Source of the DNA: Streptococcus mitis | GTDB lineage: Bacteria; Bacillota; Bacilli; Lactobacillales; Streptococcaceae | Length of the DNA: 64,000 nucleotides | Assembly (NCBI RefSeq): GCF_946190275.1 | Contig: NZ_CAMHZQ010000006.1 | Coordinates: 1-64,000 of the forward strand | Direction of reading: 5' to 3' | Part shown: positions 37,295 to 47,387 of the stretch, piece after piece | Layout of the letters: every line of letters begins with the position of its first letter | How positions within the stretch are numbered: the first letter of the stretch is position 1 | Translations under genes and position numbers: made by a program | Notes under the pieces: generated by a model | Databases searched by the model: none | Told to the model about the DNA's origin: nothing | Seen by the model: the letters and a program-made list of their open reading frames with translations, nothing else

Positions 37295-37388
37295 AAATCA
37301 AAAAGCAAACTAGGAAGCTAGCCGCAGGCTGTACTTGAGTACGGCAAGGCGAAGCTGACGTGGTTTGAATTTGATTTTCGAAGAGTAT
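37284..37388 (+). repeat. BOX element 2, providing the stop codon of the upstream ATPase gene
   Basis: 105 bp, starts ATACTCAATGAAAATC and ends TTTTCGAAGAGTAT, containing TACGGCAAGGCGAAGCTGAC. The TGA at 37292-37294 ends the ATPase reading frame. Confidence 0.85.
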
Positions 37389-37479
37389 CAGTTAGAAGAA
37401 AGAGTCACAAACACACTTTGTGGCTTTTTTATTTCCATAAAAATGGTAAAATAGTAGGAGTAGAAATGGAGTTTGAGAC

Positions 37480-38832
37480 ATGAAAGTAATAGATCAATTT
37501 AAAAATAAGAAAGTCCTTGTTTTAGGTTTGGCCAAGTCTGGTGAATCTGCAGCTCGTTTGTTGGACAAGCTAGGTGCCATTGTGACGGTAAATGACGGCA
37601 AACCTTTTGAGGACAATCCAGCTGCGCAAAGTTTGCTGGAAGAAGGGATCAAGGTCATCACAGGTGGTCATCCTTTGGAACTCTTGGATGAAGAGTTTGC
37701 CCTGATGGTGAAAAATCCAGGTATCCCCTACAGCAATCCCATGATTGAAAAGGCTTTGGCTAAAGGTATCCCAGTCTTGACTGAGGTAGAATTGGCTTAC
37801 TTGATTTCAGAAGCACCGATTGTTGGTATCACAGGTTCAAATGGTAAAACAACCACAACGACCATGATTGGGGAAGTTTTGACTGCTGCTGGTCAACATG
37901 GTCTCTTATCAGGAAATATCGGCTATCCTGCTAGTCAAGTGGCCCAAACTGCGACAGATAAGGACACGCTTGTCATGGAGCTTTCTTCTTTCCAACTCAT
38001 GGGCGTTCAAGAATTCCATCCTGAGATTGCGGTTATTACTAACCTCATGCCAACTCATATCGACTACCATGGATCATTTGAGGAATATGTGGCAGCCAAG
38101 TGGAATATCCAGAACAAGATGACAGCAGCTGATTTCCTTGTCTTGAACTTTAACCAAGAATTGGCAAAAAAATTGGCTAGCAAAACACAAGCCACTGTTG
38201 TTCCATTTTCAACATTGGAAAAGGTTGATGGAGCTTATCTGGAAGATGGTCAACTCTACTTCCGTGGGGAAGTGGTCATGGCAGCTAGTGAAATCGGAGT
38301 TCCAGGTAGCCACAATGTAGAAAATGCTCTTGCGACTATTGCAGTAGCCAAGCTTCGTGGTGTGGACAACCAAACCATCAAGGAAACTCTTTCAGCCTTT
38401 GGTGGTGTCAAACACCGTCTCCAATTTGTGGATGAAATCAAGGGTGTCAAGTTCTATAATGATAGCAAGTCAACCAATATCTTGGCGACTCAAAAAGCCT
38501 TGTCAGGATTTGACAACAGCAAGGTCATCTTGATTGCAGGTGGTTTGGACCGTGGGAATGAGTTTGACGAATTGGTGCCAGACATCACTGGACTTAAGAA
38601 GATGATCATCCTTGGTCAATCTGCTGAGCGTGTCAAACGGGCAGCAGATAAGGCTGGTGTGTCTTATGTGGATGCGACTGATATTGCTGATGCGACCCGC
38701 AAGGCCTATGAACTTGCGACTCAAGGAGATGTAGTCCTTCTCAGTCCTGCCAATGCCAGCTGGGATATGTATGCTAACTTTGAAGTACGTGGCGACCTCT
38801 TTATCGACACAGTAGCGGAGTTAAAGGAATAA
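37480..38832 (+). CDS. murD: UDP-N-acetylmuramoylalanine--D-glutamate ligase MurD
   Basis: 450 residues. The ATP loop is [17 protein letters not shown], and [25 protein letters not shown] and YNDSKSTN are Mur-ligase signatures. It adds D-glutamate to UDP-MurNAc-L-alanine in the cytoplasm. First gene of the murD-murG-divIB division/wall operon; murG starts after one base. A TATA-type -10 precedes it near 37450 (GGTAAAATAG). Confidence 0.96.
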   Translation: MKVIDQFKNKKVLVLGLAKSGESAARLLDKLGAIVTVNDGKPFEDNPAAQSLLEEGIKVITGGHPLELLDEEFALMVKNPGIPYSNPMIEKALAKGIPVLTEVELAYLISEAPIVGITGSNGKTTTTTMIGEVLTAAGQHGLLSGNIGYPASQVAQTATDKDTLVMELSSFQLMGVQEFHPEIAVITNLMPTHIDYHGSFEEYVAAKWNIQNKMTAADFLVLNFNQELAKKLASKTQATVVPFSTLEKVDGAYLEDGQLYFRGEVVMAASEIGVPGSHNVENALATIAVAKLRGVDNQTIKETLSAFGGVKHRLQFVDEIKGVKFYNDSKSTNILATQKALSGFDNSKVILIAGGLDRGNEFDELVPDITGLKKMIILGQSAERVKRAADKAGVSYVDATDIADATRKAYELATQGDVVLLSPANASWDMYANFEVRGDLFIDTVAELKE

Positions 38833-38833
38833 T

Positions 38834-39892
38834 ATGAAAAAAATTGTCTTTACAGGTGGGGGGACGGTTGGACACGTTACCCTCAATCTTTTGTTAATGC
38901 CCAAGTTCATCGAAGATGGTTGGGAAGTCCACTATATCGGGGACAAGCGTGGTATTGAACACCAAGAAATCCTCAAGTCAGGCTTGGATGTCACTTTCCA
39001 CTCCATTGCGACTGGGAAATTGCGTCGTTATTTCTCTTGGCAAAATATGCTGGATGTCTTCAAAGTTGGCTGGGGAATCGTCCAATCGCTCTTTATCATG
39101 TTGCGACTGCGTCCACAGGCCCTTTTTTCAAAGGGAGGCTTTGTCTCAGTGCCGCCTGTTATCGCAGCACGTGTGTCAGGAGTGCCTGTCTTTATTCACG
39201 AATCTGACCTGTCTATGGGCTTGGCCAATAAAATCGCCTATAAATTTGCGACGAAGATGTATTCAACCTTTGAACAAGCTTCGAGTTTGTCTAAGATCGA
39301 GCATGTGGGAGCAGTGACAAAGGTTTCAGACCAAAAAAATCCAGAACCAGATGAATTGGTGGATATTCAAACCCACTTTAATCCTAAATTGCCAACTGTA
39401 TTGTTTGTCGGTGGTTCTGCAGGCGCTCGTGTCTTTAACCAATTGGTGACAGACCATAAGAAAGAGTTGACAGAGCGCTATAATATTATCAATCTAACTG
39501 GAGATTCTAGCCTGAACGAGTTGAGCCAAAATCTTTTTCGTGTTGACTATGTGACCAATCTCTATCAACCTTTGATGGAATTGGCTGACATTGTTGTGAC
39601 GCGTGGTGGTGCCAATACGATTTTTGAGCTCTTGGCCATGGCAAAATTACATGTCATTGTGCCACTTGGTCGTGAAGCTAGTCGTGGTGACCAGATTGAA
39701 AATGCAGCCTACTTTGTAAAAAAAGGCTATGCAGAAGAGCTTCAAGAAAGCGATTTGACCTTGGACAGTTTGGAAGAGAAGCTTTCTCACTTACTAAGTC
39801 ACAAGGAAGACTATCAAACCAAGATGAAGGCTTCTAAGGAATTGAAATCTCTAGCAGATTTTTATCAATTGTTGAAAAAAGATTTATCATAA
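38834..39892 (+). CDS. murG: UDP-N-acetylglucosamine transferase MurG
   Basis: 352 residues, GT-B fold. N-terminal [12 protein letters not shown] is the streptococcal form of the usual [31 protein letters not shown] and [17 protein letters not shown] are the donor-binding motifs. It converts lipid I to lipid II at the inner membrane face, the target of lantibiotics like those whose remnants lie at 24657-25087. It is translated with murD and divIB. Confidence 0.96.
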   Translation: MKKIVFTGGGTVGHVTLNLLLMPKFIEDGWEVHYIGDKRGIEHQEILKSGLDVTFHSIATGKLRRYFSWQNMLDVFKVGWGIVQSLFIMLRLRPQALFSKGGFVSVPPVIAARVSGVPVFIHESDLSMGLANKIAYKFATKMYSTFEQASSLSKIEHVGAVTKVSDQKNPEPDELVDIQTHFNPKLPTVLFVGGSAGARVFNQLVTDHKKELTERYNIINLTGDSSLNELSQNLFRVDYVTNLYQPLMELADIVVTRGGANTIFELLAMAKLHVIVPLGREASRGDQIENAAYFVKKGYAEELQESDLTLDSLEEKLSHLLSHKEDYQTKMKASKELKSLADFYQLLKKDLS

Positions 39893-39901
39893 GGAAAGTA
39901 A

Positions 39902-41110
39902 ATGTCAAAAGATAAGAAAAATGAGGGCAAAGAAATCCTCGAAGAATTGAAAGAGTTATCAGAATGGCAGAAACGAAACCAAGAATATCTAAAAAAGAAG
40001 GCTGAAGAAGAGGCGGCCCTAGCTGAGGAGAAGGAAAAGGAAAGACAAGCTCGAATGGGAGAAGAATCTGAGAAATTAGAGGACAAGCAGGATCAGGAGA
40101 GTGAAACAGACCCAGAAGATGAAGAATCAGCTAAGGAAGAGTCTGAGGAAAAAGTAGAAGCCCCAGAGGGTGACAAAGGGGAAGAAGCGATAGAAGAATC
40201 GGGGTCTAAAGAGGACGAGTATCAGGATAAAAAGGCTACAAAAGAAAAAACAGCCAAAGCAAAGATTCCTGGCATCCATATCTTGCGAGCTCTAACGATT
40301 TTATTTCCAAGTCTGCTTTTATTGATTATCTCTGCTTACTTACTCAGTCCTTATGCGACCATGAAGGATATAAGTATTGAGGGAACGGTACAAACTACGG
40401 CTGATGATATCCGACAGGCTTCAGGCATTCAGGATACGGATTATACGATTAACCTTCTGCTAGACAAGGCAAAATATGAAGAGCGGATCAAGTCTAACTA
40501 TTGGGTTGAATCAGCTCAGCTTGTTTATCAATTTCCAACCAAGTTCACTATCAAGGTCAAGGAATACGATATTGTTGCCTACTATGTTTCTGGTGAAAAT
40601 CATTATCCTATTCTTTCCAGCGGTCAGCTTGAGACTAGTTCTGTGAGTTTGGTCAGTCTACCAGAAACTTATTTATCAGTTCTCTTTAATGACAGCGAAC
40701 AAATCAAGACCTTTACGTCAGAACTTTCTCAAATTAGCCCAGAACTCAAGGCGGCTATCCAAAAGGTGGAACTAGCCCCAAGCAAGGTGACATCAGATTT
40801 AATTCGATTGACTATGAATGATTCGGACGAAGTCTTGGTTCCTCTATCTGAAATGAGCAAGAAACTTCCATACTACAGTAAGATTAAGCCACAATTGTCA
40901 GAACCAAGTGTGGTCGATATGGAAGCTGGAATCTACAGCTACACTGTAGCGGATAAATTAATTATGGAAGCTGAGGAAAAAGCCAAAAAAGAGGCCGAAG
41001 AAGCTGAGAAAAAGCAGGAAGAAGAACGTAAACGTTTAGAAGAAGAACAGAAAAAACAAGAGGAAGAGAGCAATCGAAACCAAACAAATCAACGTTCATC
41101 GCGTCGCTAG
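39902..41110 (+). CDS. divIB: Cell division protein DivIB/FtsQ
   Basis: 402 residues. A long charged, Glu/Lys-rich cytoplasmic region (1-120) is followed by one membrane helix (about 130-152), a POTRA domain (about 154-225; ISIEGTVQTTADDIRQASG) and the FtsQ/DivIB beta domain. The C-terminal tail (about 350-402) is again Glu/Lys/Gln-rich and probably coiled. The protein links FtsL/DivIC and septal wall synthesis. It is the third gene of the mur operon. Confidence 0.94.
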   Translation: MSKDKKNEGKEILEELKELSEWQKRNQEYLKKKAEEEAALAEEKEKERQARMGEESEKLEDKQDQESETDPEDEESAKEESEEKVEAPEGDKGEEAIEESGSKEDEYQDKKATKEKTAKAKIPGIHILRALTILFPSLLLLIISAYLLSPYATMKDISIEGTVQTTADDIRQASGIQDTDYTINLLLDKAKYEERIKSNYWVESAQLVYQFPTKFTIKVKEYDIVAYYVSGENHYPILSSGQLETSSVSLVSLPETYLSVLFNDSEQIKTFTSELSQISPELKAAIQKVELAPSKVTSDLIRLTMNDSDEVLVPLSEMSKKLPYYSKIKPQLSEPSVVDMEAGIYSYTVADKLIMEAEEKAKKEAEEAEKKQEEERKRLEEEQKKQEEESNRNQTNQRSSRR

Positions 41111-41153
41111 GTTTAACTTTTCTTCTATAGCTCTTTAGTTAGCATGTTTTTAC

Positions 41154-41182
41154 TTGACAAGTGCTAGTAGAAATAATAGAAT
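41154..41182 (+). promoter_or_regulatory. Promoter of the pyrF-pyrE operon
   Basis: TTGACA (41154-41159) and TAGAAT (41177-41182) with a 17-base spacer. Confidence 0.75.
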
Positions 41183-41189
41183 AGTAAAA

Positions 41190-41291
41190 AACCTTTAAAG
41201 CAGTCCAGAGAGGCAGCTAAGGTTAGACGGTGAAAGGGTGGAGACTACCCATTTTTCGTGGAACCTTGCTGTTGGCAGGTTCCTTTTTTCG
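41190..41291 (+). promoter_or_regulatory. PyrR-binding attenuator of pyrFE
   Basis: AACCTT and AAGGTT enclose the PyrR loop signature AGTCCAGAGAGG (41190-41224). A terminator (GGAACCTTGC pairing with GCAGGTTCC, then TTTTTT, 41260-41290) follows. By analogy with known pyr leaders, PyrR with UMP stabilises the first hairpin and lets the terminator form, switching the operon off when pyrimidines are plentiful. Confidence 0.88.
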
Positions 41292-41342
41292 TGGTTTCTG
41301 TTGCCCAGACTCTCTCACTAGCAAAGGTAAAAGGAGAAACCT

Positions 41343-42038
41343 ATGCGAGAACATCGTCCAGTCATTGCTCTTGATTTTCCTAGTTTTGAGGCGGTCAAGG
41401 AATTCTTAGCCCTTTTTCCAGCAGAAGAAAGCCTTTATCTTAAGGTAGGGATGGAGCTTTATTACGCAACGGGGCCTGATATTGTGTCTTACTTGAAAGG
41501 CTTGGGCCATAGTGTCTTTTTGGATCTCAAGCTTCATGACATTCCCAATACAGTCAAGTCAGCCATGAAGGTCTTGTCTCAGCTTGGTGTCGATATGACC
41601 AATGTTCATGCGGCTGGTGGTGTAGAGATGATGAAGGCTGCGCGTGAAGGTCTTGGAAGCCAAGCCAAATTGATCGCAGTCACTCAGCTGACATCAACGT
41701 CGGAATCCCAGATGCAGGATTTTCAAAATATCCAAACCAGCCTGCAAGAGTCTGTGATTCATTATGCTAAGAAGACAGCTGAAGCGGGATTAGATGGTGT
41801 CGTTTGCTCGGCTCAGGAAGTTCAACTTATCAAGCAGGCCACCAATCCAGATTTTATCTGTCTAACACCAGGAATTCGTCCTCAGGGAGTTGCTGTTGGA
41901 GACCAAAAACGTGTGATGACGCCAGCAGATGCCTATCAAATCGGTAGTGACTATATCGTAGTGGGACGTCCCATTACCCAAGCTGAAGATCCTGTTGCAG
42001 CTTATCATGCCATCAAGGATGAATGGAACCAAGACTAG
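41343..42038 (+). CDS. pyrF: Orotidine 5'-phosphate decarboxylase
   Basis: 231 residues, a TIM barrel. [15 protein letters not shown], the catalytic [14 protein letters not shown] (Asp-x-Lys-x-x-Asp), LTPGIRPQG and [12 protein letters not shown] are clear. It converts OMP to UMP, the last step of pyrimidine synthesis. It is preceded by AAAGGAGA and controlled by the PyrR attenuator; pyrE follows after 39 bases. Confidence 0.96.
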   Translation: MREHRPVIALDFPSFEAVKEFLALFPAEESLYLKVGMELYYATGPDIVSYLKGLGHSVFLDLKLHDIPNTVKSAMKVLSQLGVDMTNVHAAGGVEMMKAAREGLGSQAKLIAVTQLTSTSESQMQDFQNIQTSLQESVIHYAKKTAEAGLDGVVCSAQEVQLIKQATNPDFICLTPGIRPQGVAVGDQKRVMTPADAYQIGSDYIVVGRPITQAEDPVAAYHAIKDEWNQD

Positions 42039-42077
42039 AATTAAAGAAATAGATTATAAAAATAAAAGGAGAAGACC

Positions 42078-42710
42078 ATGACACTTGCTAAAGATATCGC
42101 TAGCCACCTCTTGAAAATTCAAGCCGTTTACCTCAAACCAGAGGAGCCTTTCACTTGGGCATCTGGTATTAAATCGCCGATTTATACTGACAACCGTGTG
42201 ACGCTTGCCTATCCAGAAACTCGTACTCTCATTGAAAATGGTTTTGTGGATGCTATTAAAACAGAATTTCCAGAAGTAGAAGTGATTGCAGGAACTGCGA
42301 CAGCTGGGATTCCACACGGAGCTATTATTGCTGATAAGATGGACTTGCCATTTGCCTACATCCGTAGTAAACCAAAAGACCACGGAGCTGGTAACCAAAT
42401 CGAAGGCCGCGTGGCTCAAGGGCAAAAAATGGTAGTGGTTGAAGACCTTATTTCAACTGGTGGTTCTGTTCTTGAAGCCGTAGCAGCAGCTAAGCGAGAA
42501 GGAGCAGATGTGCTTGGAGTTGTAGCAATTTTCAGTTACCAATTGCCAAAAGCAGATAAGAACTTTGCGGATGCTGGCGTGAAATTGGTGACACTTTCAA
42601 ACTATAGTGAGCTCATCCACCTAGCCCAAGAAGAAGGTTATATCACACCAGAAGGATTGGATCTCCTAAAACGCTTTAAAGAAGACCAAGAGAATTGGCA
42701 AAATGCCTAA
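42078..42710 (+). CDS. pyrE: Orotate phosphoribosyltransferase
   Basis: 210 residues, type I phosphoribosyltransferase. The PRPP motif is [29 protein letters not shown] and [17 protein letters not shown] bind orotate and phosphate. It makes OMP from orotate and PRPP. A bidirectional hairpin follows and closes the operon against the convergent amino-acid ABC genes. Confidence 0.96.
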   Translation: MTLAKDIASHLLKIQAVYLKPEEPFTWASGIKSPIYTDNRVTLAYPETRTLIENGFVDAIKTEFPEVEVIAGTATAGIPHGAIIADKMDLPFAYIRSKPKDHGAGNQIEGRVAQGQKMVVVEDLISTGGSVLEAVAAAKREGADVLGVVAIFSYQLPKADKNFADAGVKLVTLSNYSELIHLAQEEGYITPEGLDLLKRFKEDQENWQNA

Positions 42711-42718
42711 AACATAGA

Positions 42719-42758
42719 AAATCAGGTAGTCACTAGGATTACCTGATTTCTTTTTGTG
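42719..42758. terminator. Bidirectional terminator between pyrE and the amino-acid ABC operon
   Basis: AAATCAGGTA and TACCTGATTT form a 10-bp perfect stem, the right arm running into CTTTTT. Confidence 0.85.
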
Positions 42759-42771
42759 ATTTCATTGAGTG

Positions 42772-43638
42772 TTAATCAACTTTTCCACCTTCAACAACAA
42801 GGTCATCTGCCTTAGCAGCGTCACCGTAGGTTGGGTGAAGTGTTTTTTCATAGGCCTTGTGGAAGAAGTTTTCCTTACCTAATTTTTCAATATCTTTATT
42901 GATGAAGTCTAGCAATTCTTGGTTGCCTTTTTGAACTGCTGCTGCGATGGTATCTGGATCACCGAGGGAAGTAATACCGACTTCAAATCCTTTATTTTCA
43001 AGCGCCCAAGCTAGGACTTCCGTATTGTCAGTAGAGAAGGCATCTCCACGTCCGTCAAGAAGGGCTTGGTAAGAGTCACTGTATTGGTCATATTTTTGGA
43101 GTTTGATTTCTGGATGATTTTTTTCAAAATAAGTCTCAGCAGTCGTTCCTTTTGTAACAATCAAGGTTTTGCCTTCAAGTTGTTTGACATCTGTAATGAG
43201 ACCAGTCTTAGGTGATACGACACCGAGAGAAACTTTCATGTAAGGAAGGGCAAAATCAACTTGTTTCTTACGTTCATCTGTCACTGTAAAGTTGGCAAGA
43301 GTAATATCTACCTTGTTTGAAATCAAGTATTCAGCACGATTGGCAGCGTCGACGGAAACGTATTTAACCTTCACACCAAGGTCTTGTGCTAGTTGATTAC
43401 CAAGTTCGATATCGTAGCCTTGGTAAGAACCATTATTGTCAACGTAACCAAACGGTTTCTTGTCTCCAAATACGGCGATTCGTAGCTCACCGCTTTTTTT
43501 AATTTCATCAATTGTGCGAGCCTTGGCAGTGATTTTACCAGACGATGAGCCAGCATTTCCACCAGAGCTACAAGCTGTGACAAAGATAAGGGCAAAGGCA
43601 AGTGCCAAAACAGTTAAGAGTGGTTTGAGTAGTTTCAT
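42772..43638 (-). CDS. Amino-acid ABC transporter substrate-binding lipoprotein
   Basis: 288 residues. The lipoprotein signal has the lipobox VTAC-SSGG near residue 23. The mature part is a family 3 extracellular solute-binding protein (LRIAVFGDKKPFGYVDNNGSYQGYDIELGNQLAQ, ITLANFTVTDERKKQVDFALPYM). It is last of a four-gene minus-strand operon with its ATPase and two permeases. The Arg/Asp residues that bind the ligand backbone are present (TDERKKQ, D in STDNTE), but side-chain specificity (Glu, Gln, Cys or other) cannot be read. Confidence 0.9.
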   Translation of the reverse strand: MKLLKPLLTVLALAFALIFVTACSSGGNAGSSSGKITAKARTIDEIKKSGELRIAVFGDKKPFGYVDNNGSYQGYDIELGNQLAQDLGVKVKYVSVDAANRAEYLISNKVDITLANFTVTDERKKQVDFALPYMKVSLGVVSPKTGLITDVKQLEGKTLIVTKGTTAETYFEKNHPEIKLQKYDQYSDSYQALLDGRGDAFSTDNTEVLAWALENKGFEVGITSLGDPDTIAAAVQKGNQELLDFINKDIEKLGKENFFHKAYEKTLHPTYGDAAKADDLVVEGGKVD

Positions 43639-43649
43639 AAAAATCTCCT

Positions 43650-44408
43650 TTATAGATATGAGCCAAATTGGCTAAAGTCAAAGACGTTTAAAAATTCCTG
43701 AGCTCGTTTGGTCTGTGGATTTGTAAAGAAGGCTTGAGCCGTTCCTTCTTCAGCGATTTTCCCTTGGTCGAGGAAGATAATTCGATCTGCAATAGCTTGG
43801 GCAAACTGCATTTCGTGAGTTACTAAAATCATAGTGCGACCTTCTTGAGCCAAGTCATTGATGAGTTCCAGAACCTCACGCACCATTTCTGGATCCAGCG
43901 AAGCCGTCACTTCGTCAAAGAGGATAATTTCTGGATGCATGAGCAGGGCACGGACAATCGCAACCCGTTGCTTCTGTCCACCAGACAATTGACGGGCAAA
44001 GCTATGTTGTTTATCAAGCAATCCGACACGCTCTAGTAATTGCAAAGCTTCCTCTGTTACTTCTTTCTTATCCCTTCCCTGAGCCTTGATAGGACCTAGG
44101 ATGAGGTTTTGTAGGACATCTAGATGTGGAAAGAGTTCATAGCTTTGAAAGACCATGCCAATCTTTTGGCGAACTAGGTGAAAGTCTTTTTGATTGCCAA
44201 TAATGGACTGGCCATCTAGAAGAATATCTCCACCTTGAATGCTTTCTAAGCCATTGAGGCAACGAAGGAGGGTACTTTTTCCACAACCAGATGGCCCTAG
44301 GATGACCACAACTTCCCCTTTTTTGATATCTAGAGAAAGACCTTGGAGGATAGGATTGTCTCCGAAGGATTTTTTTAGTTCCTTGATTTCTAAAATTGTT
44401 TCAGACAT
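43650..44408 (-). CDS. Polar amino-acid ABC transporter ATPase
   Basis: 252 residues, GlnQ/HisP type. Walker A GPSGCGKST, Q-loop MVFQSYELFPHLDVLQNL, signature LSGGQKQR, Walker B IILFDEVTASLDPE and VTHEM. The usual Asp-Glu-Pro of Walker B reads DEVT, common in this subfamily. It follows the second permease with no gap and precedes the binding protein by 11 bases. Confidence 0.94.
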   Translation of the reverse strand: MSETILEIKELKKSFGDNPILQGLSLDIKKGEVVVILGPSGCGKSTLLRCLNGLESIQGGDILLDGQSIIGNQKDFHLVRQKIGMVFQSYELFPHLDVLQNLILGPIKAQGRDKKEVTEEALQLLERVGLLDKQHSFARQLSGGQKQRVAIVRALLMHPEIILFDEVTASLDPEMVREVLELINDLAQEGRTMILVTHEMQFAQAIADRIIFLDQGKIAEEGTAQAFFTNPQTKRAQEFLNVFDFSQFGSYL

Positions 44409-45086
44409 TTAGTTCCTCCAATGTTTTTCTAAGTGTGTGGATAGTTTGGAAATAGGAAAGCAGACTGCAAAATACAAGACCAGAATGGTTCCATAAATCC
44501 AAAAGGAAGCAGTTGGGATAGTCAAGCGATTGCTATCGATGATTTGCTGTCCAACCTTGGTCACTTCCACAACCCCAATCAAAACAACCAAGGAAGTGGT
44601 TTTAATCATCCGAGTGACAAGATTGATGGCTTGTGGTAGCAGTCTTCTCAAGACCTGTGGGATGATGATGTGGTAGTAAAGTTGAACATTGGTCAAGCCG
44701 AGCGCCTGTCCACTTTCAAACTGATGTTTAGGGAGAGAAGTGATGGCTCCACGGACCAAGTCCCCCATTTCAGCTGTTCCCCAGAGGGTAAAAACGATAA
44801 TAGCAGAAGTCTCACCTGAGATATTGATATTAAAGTTTCGAGCCAAGCCGAAATAAACGATGAAGAGCAACACCAGCTGGGGCATGATACGGATAAATTC
44901 TAGATACAATCGTGTCAAAAATCGCACGATTCTAGAATGGGAGGTCATGATGATTCCCATGACTGTTCCGAACATCATGGATAAGAGGACAGACAGGATA
45001 GAAATCCCAATCGTAACGCCCAAACCCTGTAAGATACGCAGGAGATTATTTCCCTGAAAGAGTACTTGGATTCCCGAATCCTGCAT
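44409..45086 (-). CDS. Amino-acid ABC transporter permease (second)
   Basis: 225 residues, HisMQ family with five predicted helices and the EAA loop around SGQALGLTNVQLYYHIIIPQVLRRLLP. It overlaps the upstream permease by 41 bases; its ribosome site AAGGAGG lies inside that gene, giving a tight translational pair that would form the heterodimeric channel. Confidence 0.92.
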   Translation of the reverse strand: MQDSGIQVLFQGNNLLRILQGLGVTIGISILSVLLSMMFGTVMGIIMTSHSRIVRFLTRLYLEFIRIMPQLVLLFIVYFGLARNFNINISGETSAIIVFTLWGTAEMGDLVRGAITSLPKHQFESGQALGLTNVQLYYHIIIPQVLRRLLPQAINLVTRMIKTTSLVVLIGVVEVTKVGQQIIDSNRLTIPTASFWIYGTILVLYFAVCFPISKLSTHLEKHWRN

Positions 45087-45726
45087 GGCGGAGCCTCCTT
45101 TCTATCCAGCTAAAGACCAGTGAGATGGGCAGCAGCATAATCAGGTAAGCAATTACCAACATAGCTAGCGCAATGTCTGTCTCATAGTAGAGCCCAATCA
45201 AGTCCTTGGCGACGTACATGAGGTCTGCCAAAGCCACTGCTGAGAAAACAGAGGTTTCCTTGATGAGGAAAATGACATTGGCACTAAAAGACGGTAGGGC
45301 CACCGCTGTTGCTTGCGGAAGAACCACATAGCGAAATACCTGTACAGGTGTCAGACCGATGGCTAATCCAATCTCGTGCTGGGTTTGACTGACGGCTTCC
45401 AGGCCACTTCGGAAAGATTCTGCCATATAGGAGCCTCCTAAAAAGACCAGTCCTAAAGTGGCACAGACTTCTGAAGATAGGACAATCCCTACTCTAGGAA
45501 GTCCGAAGTAGAGAAAGAAGAGTTGAATCAAAAGTGGCGTATTACGTGACAATTCAATGTAGGCTGTCGCTACTTGCGCCAAAACAGGGATTCGATAATG
45601 TCGGATGATACTAACGAGTAAACCAAGCAGAAAGGATCCCAAAATTCCCCAAACTGCAATATGCAAGGTTAGAAAGAATGCCTTTTGATATAGTGGTAGA
45701 TATTGTTCAACAATGGACCAATCCAA
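45046..45726 (-). CDS. Amino-acid ABC transporter permease (first)
   Basis: 226 residues, HisMQ family. N-terminal helix LTLHIAVWGILGSFLLGLLVSII; EAA loop IGLAIGLTPVQVFRYVVLPQATAVALP. First gene of the minus-strand amino-acid importer operon, divergent from lctO across about 215 bases. Confidence 0.92.
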   Translation of the reverse strand: MDWSIVEQYLPLYQKAFFLTLHIAVWGILGSFLLGLLVSIIRHYRIPVLAQVATAYIELSRNTPLLIQLFFLYFGLPRVGIVLSSEVCATLGLVFLGGSYMAESFRSGLEAVSQTQHEIGLAIGLTPVQVFRYVVLPQATAVALPSFSANVIFLIKETSVFSAVALADLMYVAKDLIGLYYETDIALAMLVIAYLIMLLPISLVFSWIERRLRHAGFGNPSTLSGK

Positions 45727-45909
45727 AAATAGAACCTCCCATCTAGAAATAATACAGTTATTGTAGCACTTAAAATCTCCTTTGGATAATATCTATTTTT
45801 TATTGCCCTTATAAGGATTTTTTATCATAGACATAAAATTTCTGAAATTTCCAAACAAAATATTTGAAAAATTTTGAAAAAAGAGTTAAGATATTTTTGT
45901 AATATACAA

Positions 45910-45923
45910 AGTAAACGCTTACT
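45910..45923 (+). promoter_or_regulatory. cre site upstream of lctO
   Basis: AGTAAACGCTTACT is a near-perfect palindrome matching the CcpA operator, 20 bases before the lctO start, so carbon catabolite control of lactate oxidase is expected. Confidence 0.7.
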
Positions 45924-45941
45924 TATTAAGGAGGGCATTTT

Positions 45942-47078
45942 ATGTCATACAAAACAAGCAATGCAGAAGGTCATGTAGATTTCATCAATACCTATGATTT
46001 GGAGCCAATGGCGCAACAAGTTATTCCTAAAGCAGCCTTTGGCTATATCGCTAGCGGGGCGGAAGATACTTTCACTTTGCGTGAGAATATTCGTGCCTTT
46101 AACCACAAACTCATCGTTCCTCATACACTCTGCAATGTAGAAAATCCAAGTACAGAGATTGAATTTGCAGGTGAAAAATTGTCTTCACCAATCATCATGG
46201 CGCCTGTTGCGGCTCATAAATTGGCAAATGAACAGGGTGAAGTGGCGACTGCGCGTGGTGTGCATGAGTTTGGTTCCCTCTATACAACCAGTTCCTACTC
46301 TACTGTCGATCTCCCAGAAATTACAGAAGCCCTTCAAGGGACACCTCACTGGTTCCAATTTTACTTTAGTAAAGATGACGGGATTAACCGCCACATCATG
46401 GACCGTGTGAAGGCTGAAGGTTATAAAGCGATTGTCTTGACGGCAGATGCGACTGTAGGGGGCAATCGTGAGGTGGACAAGCGCAATGGTTTTGTCTTCC
46501 CAGTTGGCATGCCGATTGTTGAAGAATATCTGCCAGAAGGTGCTGGTAAATCAATGGACTTTGTTTACAAATCAGCTAAACAACGCTTGTCTCCACGTGA
46601 TGTAGAATTCATCGCTGAATACTCAGGACTTCCTGTTTATGTCAAGGGACCACAATGCCGTGAGGACGTTGAACGTTCGCTTGCTGCGGGAGCATCTGGT
46701 ATCTGGGTAACCAACCATGGTGGCCGTCAAATCGACGGTGGACCAGCTGCCTTTGACTCACTTCAAGAAGTAGCTGAAGCAGTTGATAAACGCGTGCCAA
46801 TTGTCTTTGATTCAGGTATTCGTCGTGGTCAACACGTCTTTAAAGCCTTGGCTTCAGGAGCAGACTTGGTAGCTATTGGTCGCCCGGTTATCTATGGCTT
46901 GGCTCTCGGCGGTAGTGTTGGTGTGCGTCAAGTCTTTGAGCATTTGAATGCGGAATTGAAGACAGTTATGCAATTGTCTGGAACTCAGACTATTGAAGAT
47001 GTTAAACACTTTAAACTTCGTCATAACCCATACAACCCAACCTTCCCAGTTGACCCACGCGACTTAAAATTGTATTGA
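45942..47078 (+). CDS. lctO: L-lactate oxidase
   Basis: 378 residues, FMN-dependent alpha-hydroxy-acid oxidase family. FMN contacts include IIMAPVAAHKL, and LTADATVGGNREVDKRNGF; the catalytic His/Arg cluster is WVTNHGGRQIDGGPAAFDSL. It oxidises lactate to pyruvate and releases hydrogen peroxide; SpxB, also in this window, uses the pyruvate to make more. AAGGAGGG precedes the ATG, a cre site lies in the promoter, and a hairpin terminator follows. Confidence 0.95.
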   Translation: MSYKTSNAEGHVDFINTYDLEPMAQQVIPKAAFGYIASGAEDTFTLRENIRAFNHKLIVPHTLCNVENPSTEIEFAGEKLSSPIIMAPVAAHKLANEQGEVATARGVHEFGSLYTTSSYSTVDLPEITEALQGTPHWFQFYFSKDDGINRHIMDRVKAEGYKAIVLTADATVGGNREVDKRNGFVFPVGMPIVEEYLPEGAGKSMDFVYKSAKQRLSPRDVEFIAEYSGLPVYVKGPQCREDVERSLAAGASGIWVTNHGGRQIDGGPAAFDSLQEVAEAVDKRVPIVFDSGIRRGQHVFKALASGADLVAIGRPVIYGLALGGSVGVRQVFEHLNAELKTVMQLSGTQTIEDVKHFKLRHNPYNPTFPVDPRDLKLY

Positions 47079-47087
47079 TAAAACAGC

Positions 47088-47116
47088 TTGCCTCCACTGA
47101 ATGTGGAGGTTTTTCT
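47088..47116 (+). terminator. Terminator after lctO
   Basis: CCTCCAC-tgaat-GTGGAGG followed by TTTTTC. Confidence 0.85.
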
Positions 47117-47228
47117 TCGTCTATAGGAAGAATAAATCACCATTAAAAACAATATACATATATTTTCTAATCAAATATCTTGCTAGGGCTTTCATTTTTT
47201 GCTATACTGGTGCAGTAATTAAATAATA

Positions 47229-47306
47229 AAGACATTTGGGGTGCTTTAGGCTGAGATGATACCCATTGAACCTGATACAGTTAAGACTGGCGAAGGGAAA
47301 TGTGAA
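47229..47306 (+). promoter_or_regulatory. TPP riboswitch 1 (THI element)
   Basis: Conserved segments GGGGTGC, GGCTGAGATGATACCC, TTGAACCTGATACAG and GGCGAAGGGAAATGTG match the thiamine diphosphate riboswitch. The aptamer precedes a hairpin terminator at 47352-47387 and the tenA-thiM-thiE genes. Binding of thiamine diphosphate is expected to cause early termination. A TGCTATACT promoter element precedes it at about 47199. Confidence 0.95.
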
Positions 47307-47351
47307 CAGTTTTTTTCGTATGGCGAAATGAACAATCTAATCTTGTAAGCT

Positions 47352-47387
47352 AAACTCTAATTCTTGATTGTAATTGGAGTTTTTTTG
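47352..47387 (+). terminator. Riboswitch-controlled terminator, thiamine cluster 1
   Basis: AAACTCTAATT and AATTGGAGTTT pair over 11 bases with a G-T pair and a 9-base loop, then TTTTTTG. Confidence 0.88.
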
